A DNA stretch of 64,000 nucleotides from Isoetes taiwanensis (GCA_021234155.1 JAJEKV010000082.1:1731377-1795376); one strand, 5' to 3'. Numbered from the stretch's first letter, positions 8,390 to 23,184 are shown. Notes: generated from the letters alone by a model not told the origin. Translations and numbers: made by a program.

Positions 8390-11300
8390 AAAGAAATGAA
8401 TAATCAAATATGTAGGTCCCAAGACCGCATTAGTGAGTAAACAAAGATAAGTAAAATCCAACTATTCCGCCAGAGAATCAAGGGAGGGAGGGTGAGGGAA
8501 ACTGGTAGGGCAGAGAAGAAGGAGAAACTAGCTCAAGAGAACACCGATGAATGAAACTAGGAGAAGAGGCAGAATAAATAGAAGATGTGAGATGAGGCGT
8601 CCCCATCCAAGGAATGTCGGTTCTATTGCTATCGCAATAGAACCGTGGCATTCCTAGGATGGGTCCTATGACACAACCAAGTGGCCGATAGAAAAGGAAT
8701 CTACCCTAAGAAGAATAATGCAAACTAGGCTGACAGGAGGAAAAAGACGAAAATGAAGTGAAGAAATGGAAAATAGGATGGCTAGAAGACAAGATCAGAG
8801 TGGTAAATCGTGGAACAGATGATCTAACAGATATCAAAGGGGCAAAGAGGCAACAAGATAACAGAGCAGCGAGACAATATGGACAGAAGGAGCAAGTAAG
8901 AAGTACTAGAGTGTCGAAGAAAAAGGCTCGTTGAGAGCAAGGAGCAATCAAGGCAACCGGAGTAAATGGAAGAAGAAGAAGAAACCCAAGAAAAATAGAG
9001 AAAAACAGGGATACAGAGACGATAGAGACGAAGGAGCAATGAAGTAGAATGAGCAAGTAATGTCGGAATCCAGATAATGGGATGAGCAAAAAAGGACACA
9101 ATGGAATAAACAAGGTAGAAGGGGCAAGCAAGGACTTCCATAGTACCGAAGAAAAGACCACTAGAGAGCGAAAGAGCAATCACGACAACTGGTAAATCGG
9201 AGGAAAAGGAGACCAAGAAAATTGGAGCAAAAGGGAATAAATAGAAGGCGGAGACAATGAAGCAACGGTAGAATGAGCAAGTAAAGACGGAATGCGAACA
9301 ATAGGATGTATAAAAACGAAAGATACAATGGAACTGGAAAAGGAGCATAAAAGTGAAGGACACAATAGGATAATGCAGTATGAAATGGGGAAAGGAACTT
9401 CTGGGACACCCGCAGACAAAGCCACGATTATGACGACATCAACAAAGTAAAGATATCAAATGACTACTGTACCAGTAAAACACTACACTAACAAATACTA
9501 TAAAACTGAACTAATCTAAATAGAAAGGCAACAAGAAGTCAAAGAAATCAAAGGAACTGATGCAACTAAAGGAGTAATAATGTCAACAAAGTTAAACGAA
9601 AACAACAAGCCAAAGAAACTTAATGAAGAAAACAAAAATGATATCAAATGGAGCTACTGAGATAATGAGGAGCATATAGCAACTGGAGCACAACAAACCC
9701 ACAATGGAGCAAGTCGAAATCAAGAGAATACATAGATTAAAGAAGTGAAGTGGAGAAATGGGCCCATCAATACCACAACTAAAAACTGGCTAATTGATAT
9801 CGAAGGCACAACGATAGTAGGCGTAATAGAAGAAGGAAGATGGAATAAAAGCCAACGGAATGAAAATGGAATAATGAAATTAACAGAGGTTGATAGAGAA
9901 AATGGACAAAATGACAGCACATAGGCAACATGCTGAAATAAAGAAACAAGAATAGGCACCACTGTTACACATGAAAATATGGGATAGAGGAAAAAATAGA
10001 CTAGAACAGAGGAAAAAATAGACTAGAACGGTATCAAGCAACCATATCGCTAATCAATAAGCCTACCATGAACATATGTAACATCATGTCATGATGAACG
10101 CACGAACGCCCATTTCTAGCACCTTGATCAATGCCCCAATTGGGAGAAACAAACTCAATCACTATATGTAGATCTGGGGAACGACGAGAAAAATCGTTGC
10201 CTACGGGACACGACCTCCCTCAAAAAAATACCAAGCCAACGACAACATAAAGACATGCCAACTGCACTTACTAAGAACTACATCACCCAAATTGTAAAAT
10301 ATAGAGGAGAACGAGCAAATAAATTATTATGGGACAAGAATGCCCGCACAAGACAAAGAGAGCAAAGCAGATGAACTAAACAATGATGGGCCAAAATCAA
10401 CAAAAAAGGGACAGAAGAAGAATGGGGTAGCCAAGACAAATGGAACATAGCAGGCCAGTGGAGCAGATAGATAGATAGTATATGGGTTTGGTACAAATCA
10501 AGCAAATAGGATCAGACATGACAAATGGAGGAAAACAAAACAAATGGAACAATTACAAAATCTGTAGGCCAAAGAGGCAAATAGAACAAATGAGATACGC
10601 GAACTAAAGATACAAATGTGCCAAATGGAACAGATAGATAGTTAAGAAAAAAAGGGGAACTAATGGTACAAATCAAACAAAGGCAAAGGAGTAAGTAACA
10701 CATCTACAATGGCACAAAAAATATCTATGATAGCGATAATAGCAAAAGGAGGTAAACAAAATAGATGCAAAAAAGAATGCAAGAAAGCAAAATGTTCAAA
10801 GGAGCAAATGAGGTAAAAGGAGTAAGATGATCAAAGAACATGTGAGGCTGAGAGACGATAGATGCTCAGATAACCAAGGAGATAGCGGAAGCGCAAACGA
10901 TAGACACTGAGGTAACAAAGGAGAAAATGCACTAAAAAGCTTCGAGTTAGCAAGGCGAAAAAGAACACATCAAGAAACGAAAAATAAGACCCAGTGACTC
11001 ACTTGGGAGCATGTATATAGCAAATGAATAAGCATAATCCCCAAAACCAATGAACCAAAGAGAGATAAGAGAAAAGGAGCAATGGCCACAATAGAATGGA
11101 AGGGGCCACTAATCTAAGTCAAGGCATAAATTGTATTGCAGGAGTAAACAGAGCAATGGTATCCAAGGTGACAATGAAATGGGAGAAAAAAGAATGAAAT
11201 GAATTAATGGAAGAAAACTGGAGAACATAATGCATCCATGAACTGAGCAACTAGATGAACCAAAACAACTAGAATGTCCATGCACATAACGGCTATGAAG

Positions 11301-11600
11301 ATAACTGTAAGTCATGAGGAGAATCAAAAGTACCCGGTTTCAATGCCGACCACTAGCATTAAATGCCAAAAGCATGGGAATGTATCAGCAATCCCTAACC
11401 AAGGAATGATATTGAAACTCGTAGAAATAAAGAAAGAGCAAAATGAACGAGATTTACCAACATCCAGTCAAAGTGAGCACATGGACAATATCGAAGAACA
11501 CAACGAACGTAGAGTAAGGAACACTCCAACACTGGCAACAAAGATTCCAAGATTGCAAAAATACAAAATTCGATGAAACCAAGGATAAAATCACATGAAT
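8390..11600. repeat. 3.2-kb purine-biased tract with diverged internal repeats
   Basis: The + strand is overwhelmingly A and G, with motifs such as GGAGCAA, GAATGAGCAAGTAA and GGAACAGATAGA recurring. One clear internal duplication pairs about 8936-9120 with about 9168-9340 (offset about 224-234 bp; shared 'TAGAATGAGCAAGTAA', then 'GACACAATGG' against 'GATACAATGG'). Long - strand ORFs here are Ser/Leu/Phe-rich low-complexity by-products of the polypyrimidine strand. No gene is supported. Confidence 0.6.
8602..8663. repeat. 62-bp hairpin with 28-30-bp arms
   Basis: Left arm 8602-8629 and right arm 8634-8663 are near-perfect reverse complements across a 4-base loop. Besides a two-base insertion and one change in the right arm, and one mismatch near the outer end, the arms pair fully. 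The size fits a short foldback element or a small-RNA precursor. Confidence 0.8.
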
Positions 11601-11802
11601 CTATGCAAAGGGGAATGGACCAACTTTTATGTAGTATCGATGCCCACAGAATGACTCTATCAACGACCTCAAACTATTAATGAAAAAGAAGGGATGAATG
11701 AAACCAAAAGAGGATCGAATCAATGCACATTTGGTGCCAGAACTACAGAGAAAAGAAAAAATTCGCAACCAGTAGAAAAAAGGCTTAAGATGCACAACAT
11801 GA

Positions 11803-13130
11803 ATGGAGAACCGAGCACAAAGAGTGGGATATGTAATATTCCTACTATTATATGCCGACGACGTGGTCATATTTGCTAGAAGTGTGGGGGGGTTACAAAA
11901 ACATTTAGCAGCTCTAGCAGCTTTCTGCGAAGCGACGGGCATGAACGTCAATCTATCCAAAACTAAAATTGTGATATTTGGCACGCAAAAGACGGACAGA
12001 TACGATTTTTACTATAAGGGGGAAAAGGTGGATATAGTATCTACCTATAAATATCTAGGCTTGCTAGTAGATCAGTCATACAGATGGAACAAGGCAGTAG
12101 ATCAACGGGTTGATGGGGGGCTGAAGGCCTTATTTGCGATGCAGAGGCAATGCAAAAATGCGGACATTGTTGATTTTGGGCTAAAGAAAAAACTGTTCTG
12201 CTCCTTGGTTCAGCAGGCAGTTTTATTATATGGATGTGTGATATGGGGGCCGGGTTTATCATTGGATAGATGGAAGAAAGTAGAAAGAGTCCAAAAGAAA
12301 TTCTTACTTGCTGAAATGGGAGTAAAGGTACAGACACCTTATGTTATGCTGCTTGCAGAGACAGGTCTGATGCCATTAGAATGCGAAGCCTTATGCCAGA
12401 CAGTTGTATATGTGTGGAAGCTGAAGGTTTTGGATGACCAAGGTCTACCTCATGTTGCCATGAGGCACAGTGAGAGCAAGGGATGGTACGCTGACTTTCT
12501 TAAATGGCTTCAAAAGTGGGACATTGCGGTTGAGAATATCCCAGCAAATGTGATGCAAGCAAGGATGTATGTGGGGGGCAAAGTAAAACAAAAAATGTGG
12601 AGCGGAGGCAAACAAAAAATGGAAAGCTACAGGAAATGGATGAACCCAGAGCTGGTTGAAATGGCTTATCTGAGAGAGAATATTTCACTACATAAAAGGC
12701 ACACAATATGTAGGATGCGGCTCAGCTCACACCACCTAGGGATTGAGGTGGGACGATGGGGGGACATACCGCAAGAACTCCGACTGTGCAGATTATGTGA
12801 GGAAAATGCTTTGGAGGATGAGAGCCATGTCATTCTACAATGTCCAGCATATCAAGACCTACGAAGACACCATGTCGTTCGAGCCAACACCCTTGTGGAG
12901 TTTTTCAAGCTTCCTGCAAAGATAATTGGTAAATTTCTAACAGATGTTCTAGAGTTGAGAGAACAATATATACGAGGGTACAAAACACTTTTAGAGGATT
13001 ATGAGTCGTGTTTAGGAGAGGAGGCCGGTACTCTCCCTACTGTGGGAGAGGCTGTATAAATTCTATGATGATCTACATGCTTTTTGTACAAAAAAAATCC
13101 ATCTCATAGACCTGATGGTCTAGTAGGCGA
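11803..13130 (+). mobile_element. 5'-truncated LINE: RT C-terminal half, CCHC, 3' hairpin
   Basis: The 418-codon frame 11803-13059 is uninterrupted. It starts inside the reverse transcriptase: 'LLYADDVVIFA' (catalytic YADD) lies at residues 15-25, followed by 'GMNVNLSKTKIVIFG' and 'YKYLGLLVD'. A thumb region follows. The C-terminus carries the C-x2-C...H-x4-C finger 'CRLCEENALEDESHVILQC' typical of plant non-LTR elements. The upstream two-thirds (endonuclease, RT palm start) is absent. The 3' tail has a hairpin (13107-13122) and ends in TC-rich simple sequence (13137-13167), probably the tail. The intact frame suggests a fairly recent insertion. Confidence 0.85.
13107..13122 (+). other. LINE 3'-end hairpin, copy A
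   Basis: TAGACC, loop TGAT, GGTCTA: a perfect 6-bp stem just before the LINE end. Equivalent hairpins with compensating changes lie at 35064, 40652 and 48415. Confidence 0.65.
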
Positions 13131-13399
13131 AAATAATCAAATTTCTTTCTCTCTTTCTCTCTCTATTGAAGTGGGATATGTATCAGTTTTCATTTCATGC
13201 ACTTTTTGGTCGCCCCAACGGGCACTCTCTCGTTGTGGTGTGGGTGGGTAATACGGCAAGAACATGCCAGTATATGCCAAAATATTCCTTGTCACTTGCT
13301 TTAAGCTGCAAATTACATGCATTTGCCAGGGAAGAAGGATTCTATGCTTCCAGTAAGGGGGATTTACCATTTCTTACATATAAACTATATGTGTATGCA

Positions 13400-13572
13400 C
13401 GGGAGGGATATTTTTTGGACCCATTTTTGTACATATACAGTCGACAGTGGGCCCCTTTTTTGGTATCTTTTGCATTGTCTAGGCAAATTCTATTCAGAAT
13501 GGTCAAAATTGGCTTTTAAAATCCGGATACAGGGGGGTCTTTTGTCACCCCTTGAACACAGATGGCATACCC
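13400..13572 (-). mobile_element. diverged MITE, same family as the pair at 55.5-56.0 kb
   Basis: Read in the opposite orientation, the element at 55463-55703 aligns along most of this stretch. Shared landmarks are 'TTTTTTGGACCCATTT', 'CCTTTTTTGG', 'GGCTTTTAAAAT' and 'CAGATGGCATACCCCCTTATA', in the same order and spacing. The outer ends are decayed here. Confidence 0.6.
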
Positions 13573-15096
13573 CCTTATACATTAGAGGAAATTTGAGATC
13601 TCATTTTATCCCCATAAGAATCCTCCAATGGAATGGCTACCCTCTATTAACTGCAATTAATGCAGCACCAACAACTTCATTGCTGTTGTTTTTCCCCTAT
13701 AACTTTTGATCCACTTGTCAAAATGTTGCGGCGTTTATTGCATTAGATGCGGAATGAAAAGATCTTTCCAATGATATATGGTTATGATGTATTTTAATAT
13801 GGTCATATGCATTAACCTTAAAAAAATATGATTTTTTGCGTATTTTTTATATATTTATATCGTAAAAGATGTATGAATGGGTTATCACTAGATAGATCTT
13901 GTGAAGACGAACCCATTGCTATAAAAAGTTTTTGAATCGGAGTTCTGGATCAAAAGTTATAATGAAAAAATGATACTACAGAAGTTAGTTGCAGCTGCAT
14001 TAATTACAAGCTGCCACATAATACTGGAATGAGATATACTGGAGCTCTTCCCTTATTGGACAGTTTAGAAAGCTGACATGGCATTTTAAGCATCCCTTAA
14101 TGGGACAAAATGTGATCTCATTTTTCCTCTAATGCATGAGCGGATCCCCTGTGGCTTACATTGTTCCTAAGGAGATTAAAGGTTTTCCATGTAGGAAGGG
14201 TGAAAGCTATGGCGGATCTGGCAAATCCAGCAATTGGCATTTGGAGACAACTTGGACCTCACATATTGCAACAAGAAGTTGTGATGGCGCTGTTCAAAGT
14301 AGACAATTCGACTCCATAGAGATGTGCATACTTGTATACTTGAAGTTTCTTATCTAGGCTAGAGCTATTGACGAATGTGGAGCCCCATATTAGGGGCTAA
14401 ACTTAGCAATTTGGCGATTTCTTAGCACATTTTTAAAAATGTTGGCTAAAGTAAATGGAAAGAATTGGAAAAAAGTATAATAAATTTAGCTTTGAGCACC
14501 CACAGAAAAAATTTGAAATGAATTTTGGGTTAGTTTAGCTAACGCTAGAAAGTATAAGAGATAAAATTTGAAAAGTTTAGCTAAAAGTTTTGGGATTAGT
14601 TTCAAGCAAGTTTAGCTAAAGTCGCTATGGCTAAATAGAAACATTCGATTACCTGCTGAAGGGGCCAAAAACCTGTTGCAAAATAACGGCATATGATGTT
14701 GTGGATTTCAGCCCCTAGGTTGTAGGTGCTAGAATGTTTTTACACTATCCCAAGCACTATGATGATGTGTCATGGAAAAGTTGGCATGATCTTAGCTAGC
14801 ATATGCGGTAATCATATGCACTTATATGCCATGCATTACTACACATACCCCTTCCATAAAGATTAGAGAACATTACATGTAAAGTAACCATTGGCATTAA
14901 AGAATTTCAAATTGAATTGTCGATTTTAACCTAGCTCAAATAAATATAGTATAAAAAATATATGAGTGTATGAAAAATTTACGTAATGCATGTTTGGCTC
15001 AACGCCCCTTTCCCACCATTAGTACCAGGTGGACTTGCCAAGATGGTAGATAGGAGGCACAATTTAAGACTAACTATGGTGGGGATGGGCGTATAA
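13573..15096. other. non-coding, no gene seen
   Basis: AT-rich DNA without a supported ORF. Around 14375-14730 the word TTTAGCTAA recurs and AGCCCC/GGGGCT inverted words flank the stretch, which may be an old MITE, but no clean terminal repeats could be drawn. Confidence 0.4.
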
Positions 15097-15247
15097 CCCA
15101 TAGAAAGTTGTGGCGATGCTACCAGACGAGGCATCTCGTAAGAAATTGAAGTGGCTTGCGAGACGAGGCATCACGAGTGGCAGAGCCACGAGTGATGCCA
15201 CCCACGAGTGATGCCTCGTCTGGCCAGCCATGTCAACTTTCTACGGG
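15097..15247. mobile_element. 151-bp nested foldback MITE
   Basis: The outer ends CCCATAGAAAGTTG and CAACTTTCTACGGG are inverted copies. The next block, CCAGACGAGGCATC, is inverted exactly on the other side. An inner pair, 15161-15180 and 15202-15221, is complementary at 18 of 20 positions around a 21-base centre. The nested palindrome is typical of foldback elements. I did not find a convincing target-site duplication. Confidence 0.7.
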
Positions 15248-16046
15248 GAGCCACGAAGACATAATTGCAATTTGCACTTATGTAAATTCATTGATTTTGA
15301 GGTATGATATTATTGCTAGAGTGAAAGTACTACGTTGCTTCCTTTTTGCGCAAGCTTTTGTAAAAGGTATTTTATTATTTCATTACTTTCAACATTCTTG
15401 GCATATAAGTGATAGAAAATTGGAAATAGTTTAGATCATGCAAGAGAAACTAACAATCCCTGTAGCCTTGGCTTCTAGATCTAACAAGACACCAGACAAA
15501 ATCCTTCTTTATGCCATGAACCTAGGAGCAAGATGGTGGCCACACTTTCTCCCATTACCAAATGATGAATGAGTCAAAGAAAGGAGATGCAAGTACTAAA
15601 ATCCGTAAAGTATTGGACAACCAATGTAATATGGAATCATAATTGGAAGGGATTCAAGTGCGGAGGAAACAACTGACAGGGTGGGGAATCAAGCCGACAT
15701 AGCAGTTGCAGGTTGCAGGTTGTATCTGTTGGGATAAAAGAAAAAACTTTTACACATTCTTGATTGAAAATCAGGACCCCACTTTTCTCATTGTTAGGGA
15801 AGACCAAGGTCATAGTATTAGACAGGTCATCACATTCGCCCAGATGCAAAAACTTGACATTTAGTGACATGGAGGATGAAGTGAAACACAAAGGACTTGA
15901 AGTACAAGATAGAAAGCAAATGATCCAAACGTGAAGCGAGAGCTAGTTAGTTTGGTATGAACACATAAACAATGGACCGGCCACATAGAGAATAGCATAT
16001 TTTCATGGCACACTCGTGAATAATATGCAAATGGGAAAGAGGAGAT
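15248..16046. other. upstream region of the MACPF gene
   Basis: No gene. Short ORFs on both strands show no domain. It probably holds upstream regulatory DNA for the gene starting at 16110, but I can name no sites beyond the TATA box. Confidence 0.35.
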
Positions 16047-16053
16047 TATAAAA
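16047..16053 (+). promoter_or_regulatory. TATA box of the MACPF gene
   Basis: TATAAAA lies 63 bp before the ATG at 16110, leaving room for a start site near 16080 and a short leader. Confidence 0.55.
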
Positions 16054-16109
16054 TGCCCATTTTCTAAGTATATTTAGGGCGGCTTCTAAATCCACAGCGA
16101 AGAGAGCCA

Positions 16110-17908
16110 ATGGGTGCATGGGCGATCACGGGTGCGCTTATCTACTCCGTTCTAATGCTGGGCTGCTGCAGCTGTATGAAGGCAGGGGTGGTTCGGGAAG
16201 TTCCAGGAGGCTAGTGTTGATTTCTTCCTCTTTTTTGGCTGATTTTTCTTCTGGGTTCTCTGTTTTGTTGCATTTTAGTATTTGATTTTGGATGCTTTTT
16301 TTTTTTGGGTTCTCTGTTCTATAGCATTCTGCTTTGTCTGTGATGATAAAATCTGTGTTTGTATGCTTAGGCGATGTATCAGCAATAGGAACAGGCGTTT
16401 ATCTTCCAGAAGTGAATATTCTAGACATCATACAAGGTGCCAGAAGTCTTTTTGCATCAGATCTGAGTGGAGCAATCAGCACAACAGACTATCCTGTTAC
16501 GAAGATATCCTCCCAGTTCTACGAGAGCACAACTTCGTTCTACACATATGTATGTATCAGCACTGATAATCCTTTGTGGACTAAAAAAATCAATCTATCT
16601 ATCTATCTACACATATGTATCTATCTATCTACACATATGTATCAACACATATGATGTGTATCTATCTATCTACACATATGTATCAACACATATGTATCAG
16701 CACTGATAATCCTTGGTGGACGTTAAAAATCCTTTCTATCTATCTATCTACATACCTACTTAGTCAAGTTGCAGTTTTCACAATGAATTGAATTTTAACC
16801 TTGAGTGAAACCAAATATGCAGATAGCAGAGAAGGCAGGGCTGTTGGGAGGGACAAATGCAGTGCCATTCAGTCTGCAGGAGACATTCAACTCAATAAGC
16901 GGCGGGGAATCGCAGGTTTCTTCGCTTGCGATAAACGCGGTGGCATTCTCGCAGATGCGGAGTATGATAGAAGAAAAGGCAGCAAATGTGGCTCTCAATC
17001 CAGAATTGGTGAGGGACATGGAGGCTCTACCAGTGGCCATGAACGTAACATGGGTGGCCACATCATGGGCCACAGTGGCCCAGTTCTTGAGAAAGTGGGG
17101 GAGCCACTATGTCACCACTGCCTACTTTGGCTCATGGATGCAGCAGTGGAGCGTGGCTGACATGTCCAAATCATATAGTGCCAAGAATTTCACATCCCAC
17201 GCGTGCCTCAAGCTCGAGGGCCCCACTTCCACGTCCGTCGACGCGTGCGCCCTCGTCACCGCCCAAGACAAGCGCGAGGCCACGTCATACGACATGAGTG
17301 ACATCCTATATGTCAAAGGTGGCAATGCATCCACCAGAGCTAGCCTCACTAGAGGCAGAACACCTGAGCTTGTTCAACGATTCCTTGAAGAAGGAGCTCA
17401 TGCCACTTCTCCAACTATACAATACAAGTTCACGCCCATCTGGGAGCTCCTTCGCCAGCGTTTCCCCGCCGGTTCGCAACCCTGGCAAGTCGCGAGGAAC
17501 TTAGAAGCTTACTATGCTGGAATGAAAGGATTTGGATGCTACTTACAAGAATCTAGCACTGGGTTGTTTTTGCAATACTTGAGAGGTGTGAAGGATGAGC
17601 TTGGGACATATTTTGAATGTGTCAGGCCTTGTCAAGGGTGCATGTCCAATTCAGATTGCCACATCGGTGGATTCATAGCTAGTCAGTGTTATTGCTATGG
17701 TCCTAGTTGTGTAGTCCTGGACTCCAACAATCGACCCACTATTAGGTCCTCCCCATCTTCTGGTGATGTGAATAAGAGCTGCAAGTACCAACTAGGAATC
17801 CGATGTAGGTGTAGCCCCCATTGGGAACCTTCATGTCCTTCGGATGGTCTTTTTGTTCAATGGTCTCAACGTGACCTAGCTTCCACCACTACTAGTATTC
17901 ACATTTGA
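16110..17908 (+). CDS. secreted MACPF (perforin-like) domain protein
   Basis: MACPF proteins insert into membranes as oligomeric pores; plant members are linked to immunity and cell death, and I recall fern members studied for insecticidal activity. Exon 1 starts at ATG 16110 with a hydrophobic signal-peptide-like segment ('GALIYSVLMLG'); its donor is not fixed. Exon 2 begins near 16372 and ends at a GTATGT donor after 16549. Exon 3 (16823-17908) follows a TGCAG acceptor, phase 0 to phase 0. It carries 'WGSHYVTTAYFGS', close to the MACPF signature (Y/W)-G-(T/S)-H-(F/Y)-x6-G-G, with Ser for the last Gly. The C-terminal third is Cys-rich ('CQGCMSNSDCHIGG', 'CRCSPHWEPSC'), which fits a disulfide-bonded secreted protein. 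Length is about 450 residues. No frame damage is seen. An AATAAA lies at 17940. Family is fairly sure; target and function are unknown. Confidence 0.7.
16580..16760 (+). repeat. ATCT microsatellite in a MACPF intron
   Basis: Runs of CTAT/ATCT alternate with ACACATATGTAT(C) words, including three near copies of 'CTACACATATGTATC'. The tract lies wholly within the 273-bp intron 16550-16822. Confidence 0.8.
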
Positions 17909-17945
17909 TGGAGTGCACTCAAAACGAATTTTTGTGTAAAATAAA

Positions 17946-18603
17946 CTCAGTTATTATACCAAAGCTTCCATCCAAGGCATCCAACTTGAAACAATGACAA
18001 AAAAAAAAAAGGCAATTGGAAAATGAAGCAAAGTTATTTATCTACCAAAGACAAGTGGGCTAACAAATGAAGCAAAGTTATTTATCTCCCAAGGACAAGT
18101 GGGCTTGAAGGGCAATTCCAACAAGAAAGTTTCTTTCTTCAATGCTCTAAGTTTTATGACATTGTCAACACGTTTTAACATTTTGGCATTGGACTGCTCT
18201 GCTTTTTTTCAATGCCATGAGTTAGTTGGATGACATTTTCAACACATCCCATGTAATTTTATATTCCGTATCTTTGAATTTGGAGGTCATGTCAAGATTT
18301 TTTATACTTTAAAACTTCGTGCAAGAAATGCTGAAATTGTATCTTGCTTTTTATGCAATAAACATACGCATATCTATGCACGTCTTCTTAAAGAAAAAAG
18401 TAGCACCAGTTTGCACTTCTGGACTTTCACATTTCCCTTTGGCTAGCAGCGTATTTTATTATCTTCAAGTTCCCTGTAAAGAGATACCATACATTTTCCA
18501 AATTGTTATGGCTCGTGAATTTAATTTGAGGCACCGAGCACATCCCAAAATTTCCTTGCACATAGATCGCACCATAACACATTTCAATCGTAAAACAAAG
18601 AAA
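17946..18603. other. intergenic region with a 44-bp tandem duplication
   Basis: This separates the convergent MACPF and kinase genes. 18022-18061 is repeated at 18066-18105 ('AATGAAGCAAAGTTATTTAT' and on). A 99-codon + strand ORF at 18319-18618 has no domain and runs over the 3' end of the kinase gene. Confidence 0.6.
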
Positions 18604-21395
<2,792 letters not shown>

Positions 21396-21788
21396 CTAAA
21401 CCATGTCTCATTTTTGGATTTGCTCTAAAAATGTCGCCTACTCCCGAGAGATCTACCGGAACAGAAAGGTAAGGTTCAGTACACATAAATCATCACAGAA
21501 TTGGAACTCAAACAGTCTTGAACTGCACGACTTTTATAAATGCCAAAGGCAGCTTGCAAATGGGGATTTGAATCAATCAACGTGCATCAAACTACAGATT
21601 AAAAACTAGCTGTGACGAAGCTGCAAAGAAACAAAGGCTGAAACAAGGGCCTACGATCATTGACCAAGCGCTGTAGTAAGCTATAAGAAGAGTAAAGTGT
21701 AAATTTCAAACCTGTGAAAAATGCCGCAGATAGAGCGTTATTTTTTGAATCAAATCTCCATGGGACCTTATCTGGGACGAGAATATAA

Positions 21789-21863
21789 CTAGGAGTACGC
21801 CATAGCCACCGGAGCACTGGCCCCTTCCTGAGCTAAGGAGGAAGCAACCTGCTTGTTGCCCAT
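21789..21863 (-). other. upstream ORF starting MGN, 24 codons
   Basis: On the - strand, about 400 bp upstream of the kinase ATG, a 24-codon frame begins MGNKQVASS and stops at 21789. Like the kinase, its start would suit N-myristoylation. It could be a leader uORF, the remnant of an alternative first exon, or chance; no splice donor was identified. Confidence 0.3.
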
Positions 21864-22713
21864 CGTGAAGAAGTCTAGTTTTAACTTAACTGATCCCGTG
21901 TTCCCATGTGTTGTTACGTTTAGGTGGGTTTTTGTCTGACTTGACCTGGTCTTTTGCACCTTTTTTTTGGGGATATGATAGAAAATTCTAATTTCCTTTC
22001 TTTCTTATCCTGTATGTCTTTTTTTTTTGTTTAGCAGTCTTGCGTTTTCTAGGCTGCAAGGATTTGTTTCTTTTACTTGACTTTGTCTATAACGTTTATG
22101 AACCTTTGGTGTTCATTCATAAACGTTTGTAACGTTATATTAATAGTGGCCCATTCTTCCACCATTAGACTTTGGCCAATTTGCCACTATTATATGATAA
22201 CCTACCGCCTCATAACACAGGTGACAAAATATTCGTCTATGTACTTTCCCATGTGAATGACTAAACAATTTCGAATTGAAGATCCTCAAAATTGCTGTGT
22301 AGGTTTGGAGGAAAATGTGAAGTGAATGCACCTTCTATTTTAGGTTATTTTCTCCTCTCTTCCTTGTTTGACTAGTTTAAGTTATGTGAAGAAGCAACAA
22401 TTAGCAAATGTAACAAAGCACCACCTAACAAAGGTTGAGGATTCTAGTGTAAATGTTGCATGGATAGCAGATTTTCATAGAGTAGTGTGTAGCCATACAC
22501 TTACATGTACCTAAGAAGGACTTAGCATAGCGATTACAAACCCCGCATTTTTGGAGAAGACCCTAGGCTCGGTTGACTTGGATCATCCAATATGTAGCAT
22601 TATAACAGGGGGTTTTTCTTTCTGTTTTTGTACTGTTTTCTCTAAGGTTTTCATATGATTTGGTGGCCGTATTCATCCAAGTGTACTAAATAGTATTTCT
22701 AGAGTGCATCCTT
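21864..22713. other. no gene; probable kinase promoter side
   Basis: AT-rich non-coding DNA. It contains an inverted repeat with 12-bp arms (22091-22102 AACGTTTATGAA and 22116-22127 TTCATAAACGTT). No other feature is supported. Confidence 0.4.
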
Positions 22714-23184
22714 TTGTCAGCCGTTGATTTTAGAAAAGGGGCAAATCCTGTGGTGGAGGCTTCTTTATTTTTGGTCCCTCCATTATTTTTAGGGTTTGTA
22801 GCAAACACAAGACATGGGACCCGGGTAACATTTAGGGTTAGGCCTTCTGGAGCCGAGGTTGCTGCCATTCATCCTTCTGGAGCCGAGGTTGCTGCCATTC
22901 ATCCTTTTGCACAGTTTGTTTGGTGGGTATTTTTTTTTCCCCTCCTCTTTGATGCCGGATTCATCCATGAAGCTTCACCGCACGTAATCACGTTATCTCC
23001 ATCTTGTGCCGCCCCCGCTCTCGCCTTGTTTCAAGGCGTGATTTTCGAGTTCTCCCTCGGTGCTCTTCCCGAGCCTACTTATACCCCTTCCGGTGCGGTT
23101 GAAGGTATGCTTATGAAGCAGCGGCGGAAGCTATCAACAATGGAGCAATTCTTGCTTGCATCCTTGTCACGGCAGAATATCTAG
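22714..23184 (+). other. 156-codon ORF with a 30-bp tandem duplication, unknown
   Basis: The frame is open and hydrophobic in places. At about 22845-22904 a 30-bp block is duplicated, giving 'PSGAEVAAIH' twice in the protein. I recognise no family. It may be a chance frame kept open by a GC-richer patch; a real gene is possible but unproven. Confidence 0.2.

Noticed and set aside
8706-9425. Overlapping - strand ORFs up to 179 codons, rich in Leu/Phe/Ser, resembling membrane proteins
   Set aside because: They arise from the polypyrimidine complement of a purine-rich tract; three overlapping frames are equally open and none shows a family pattern.
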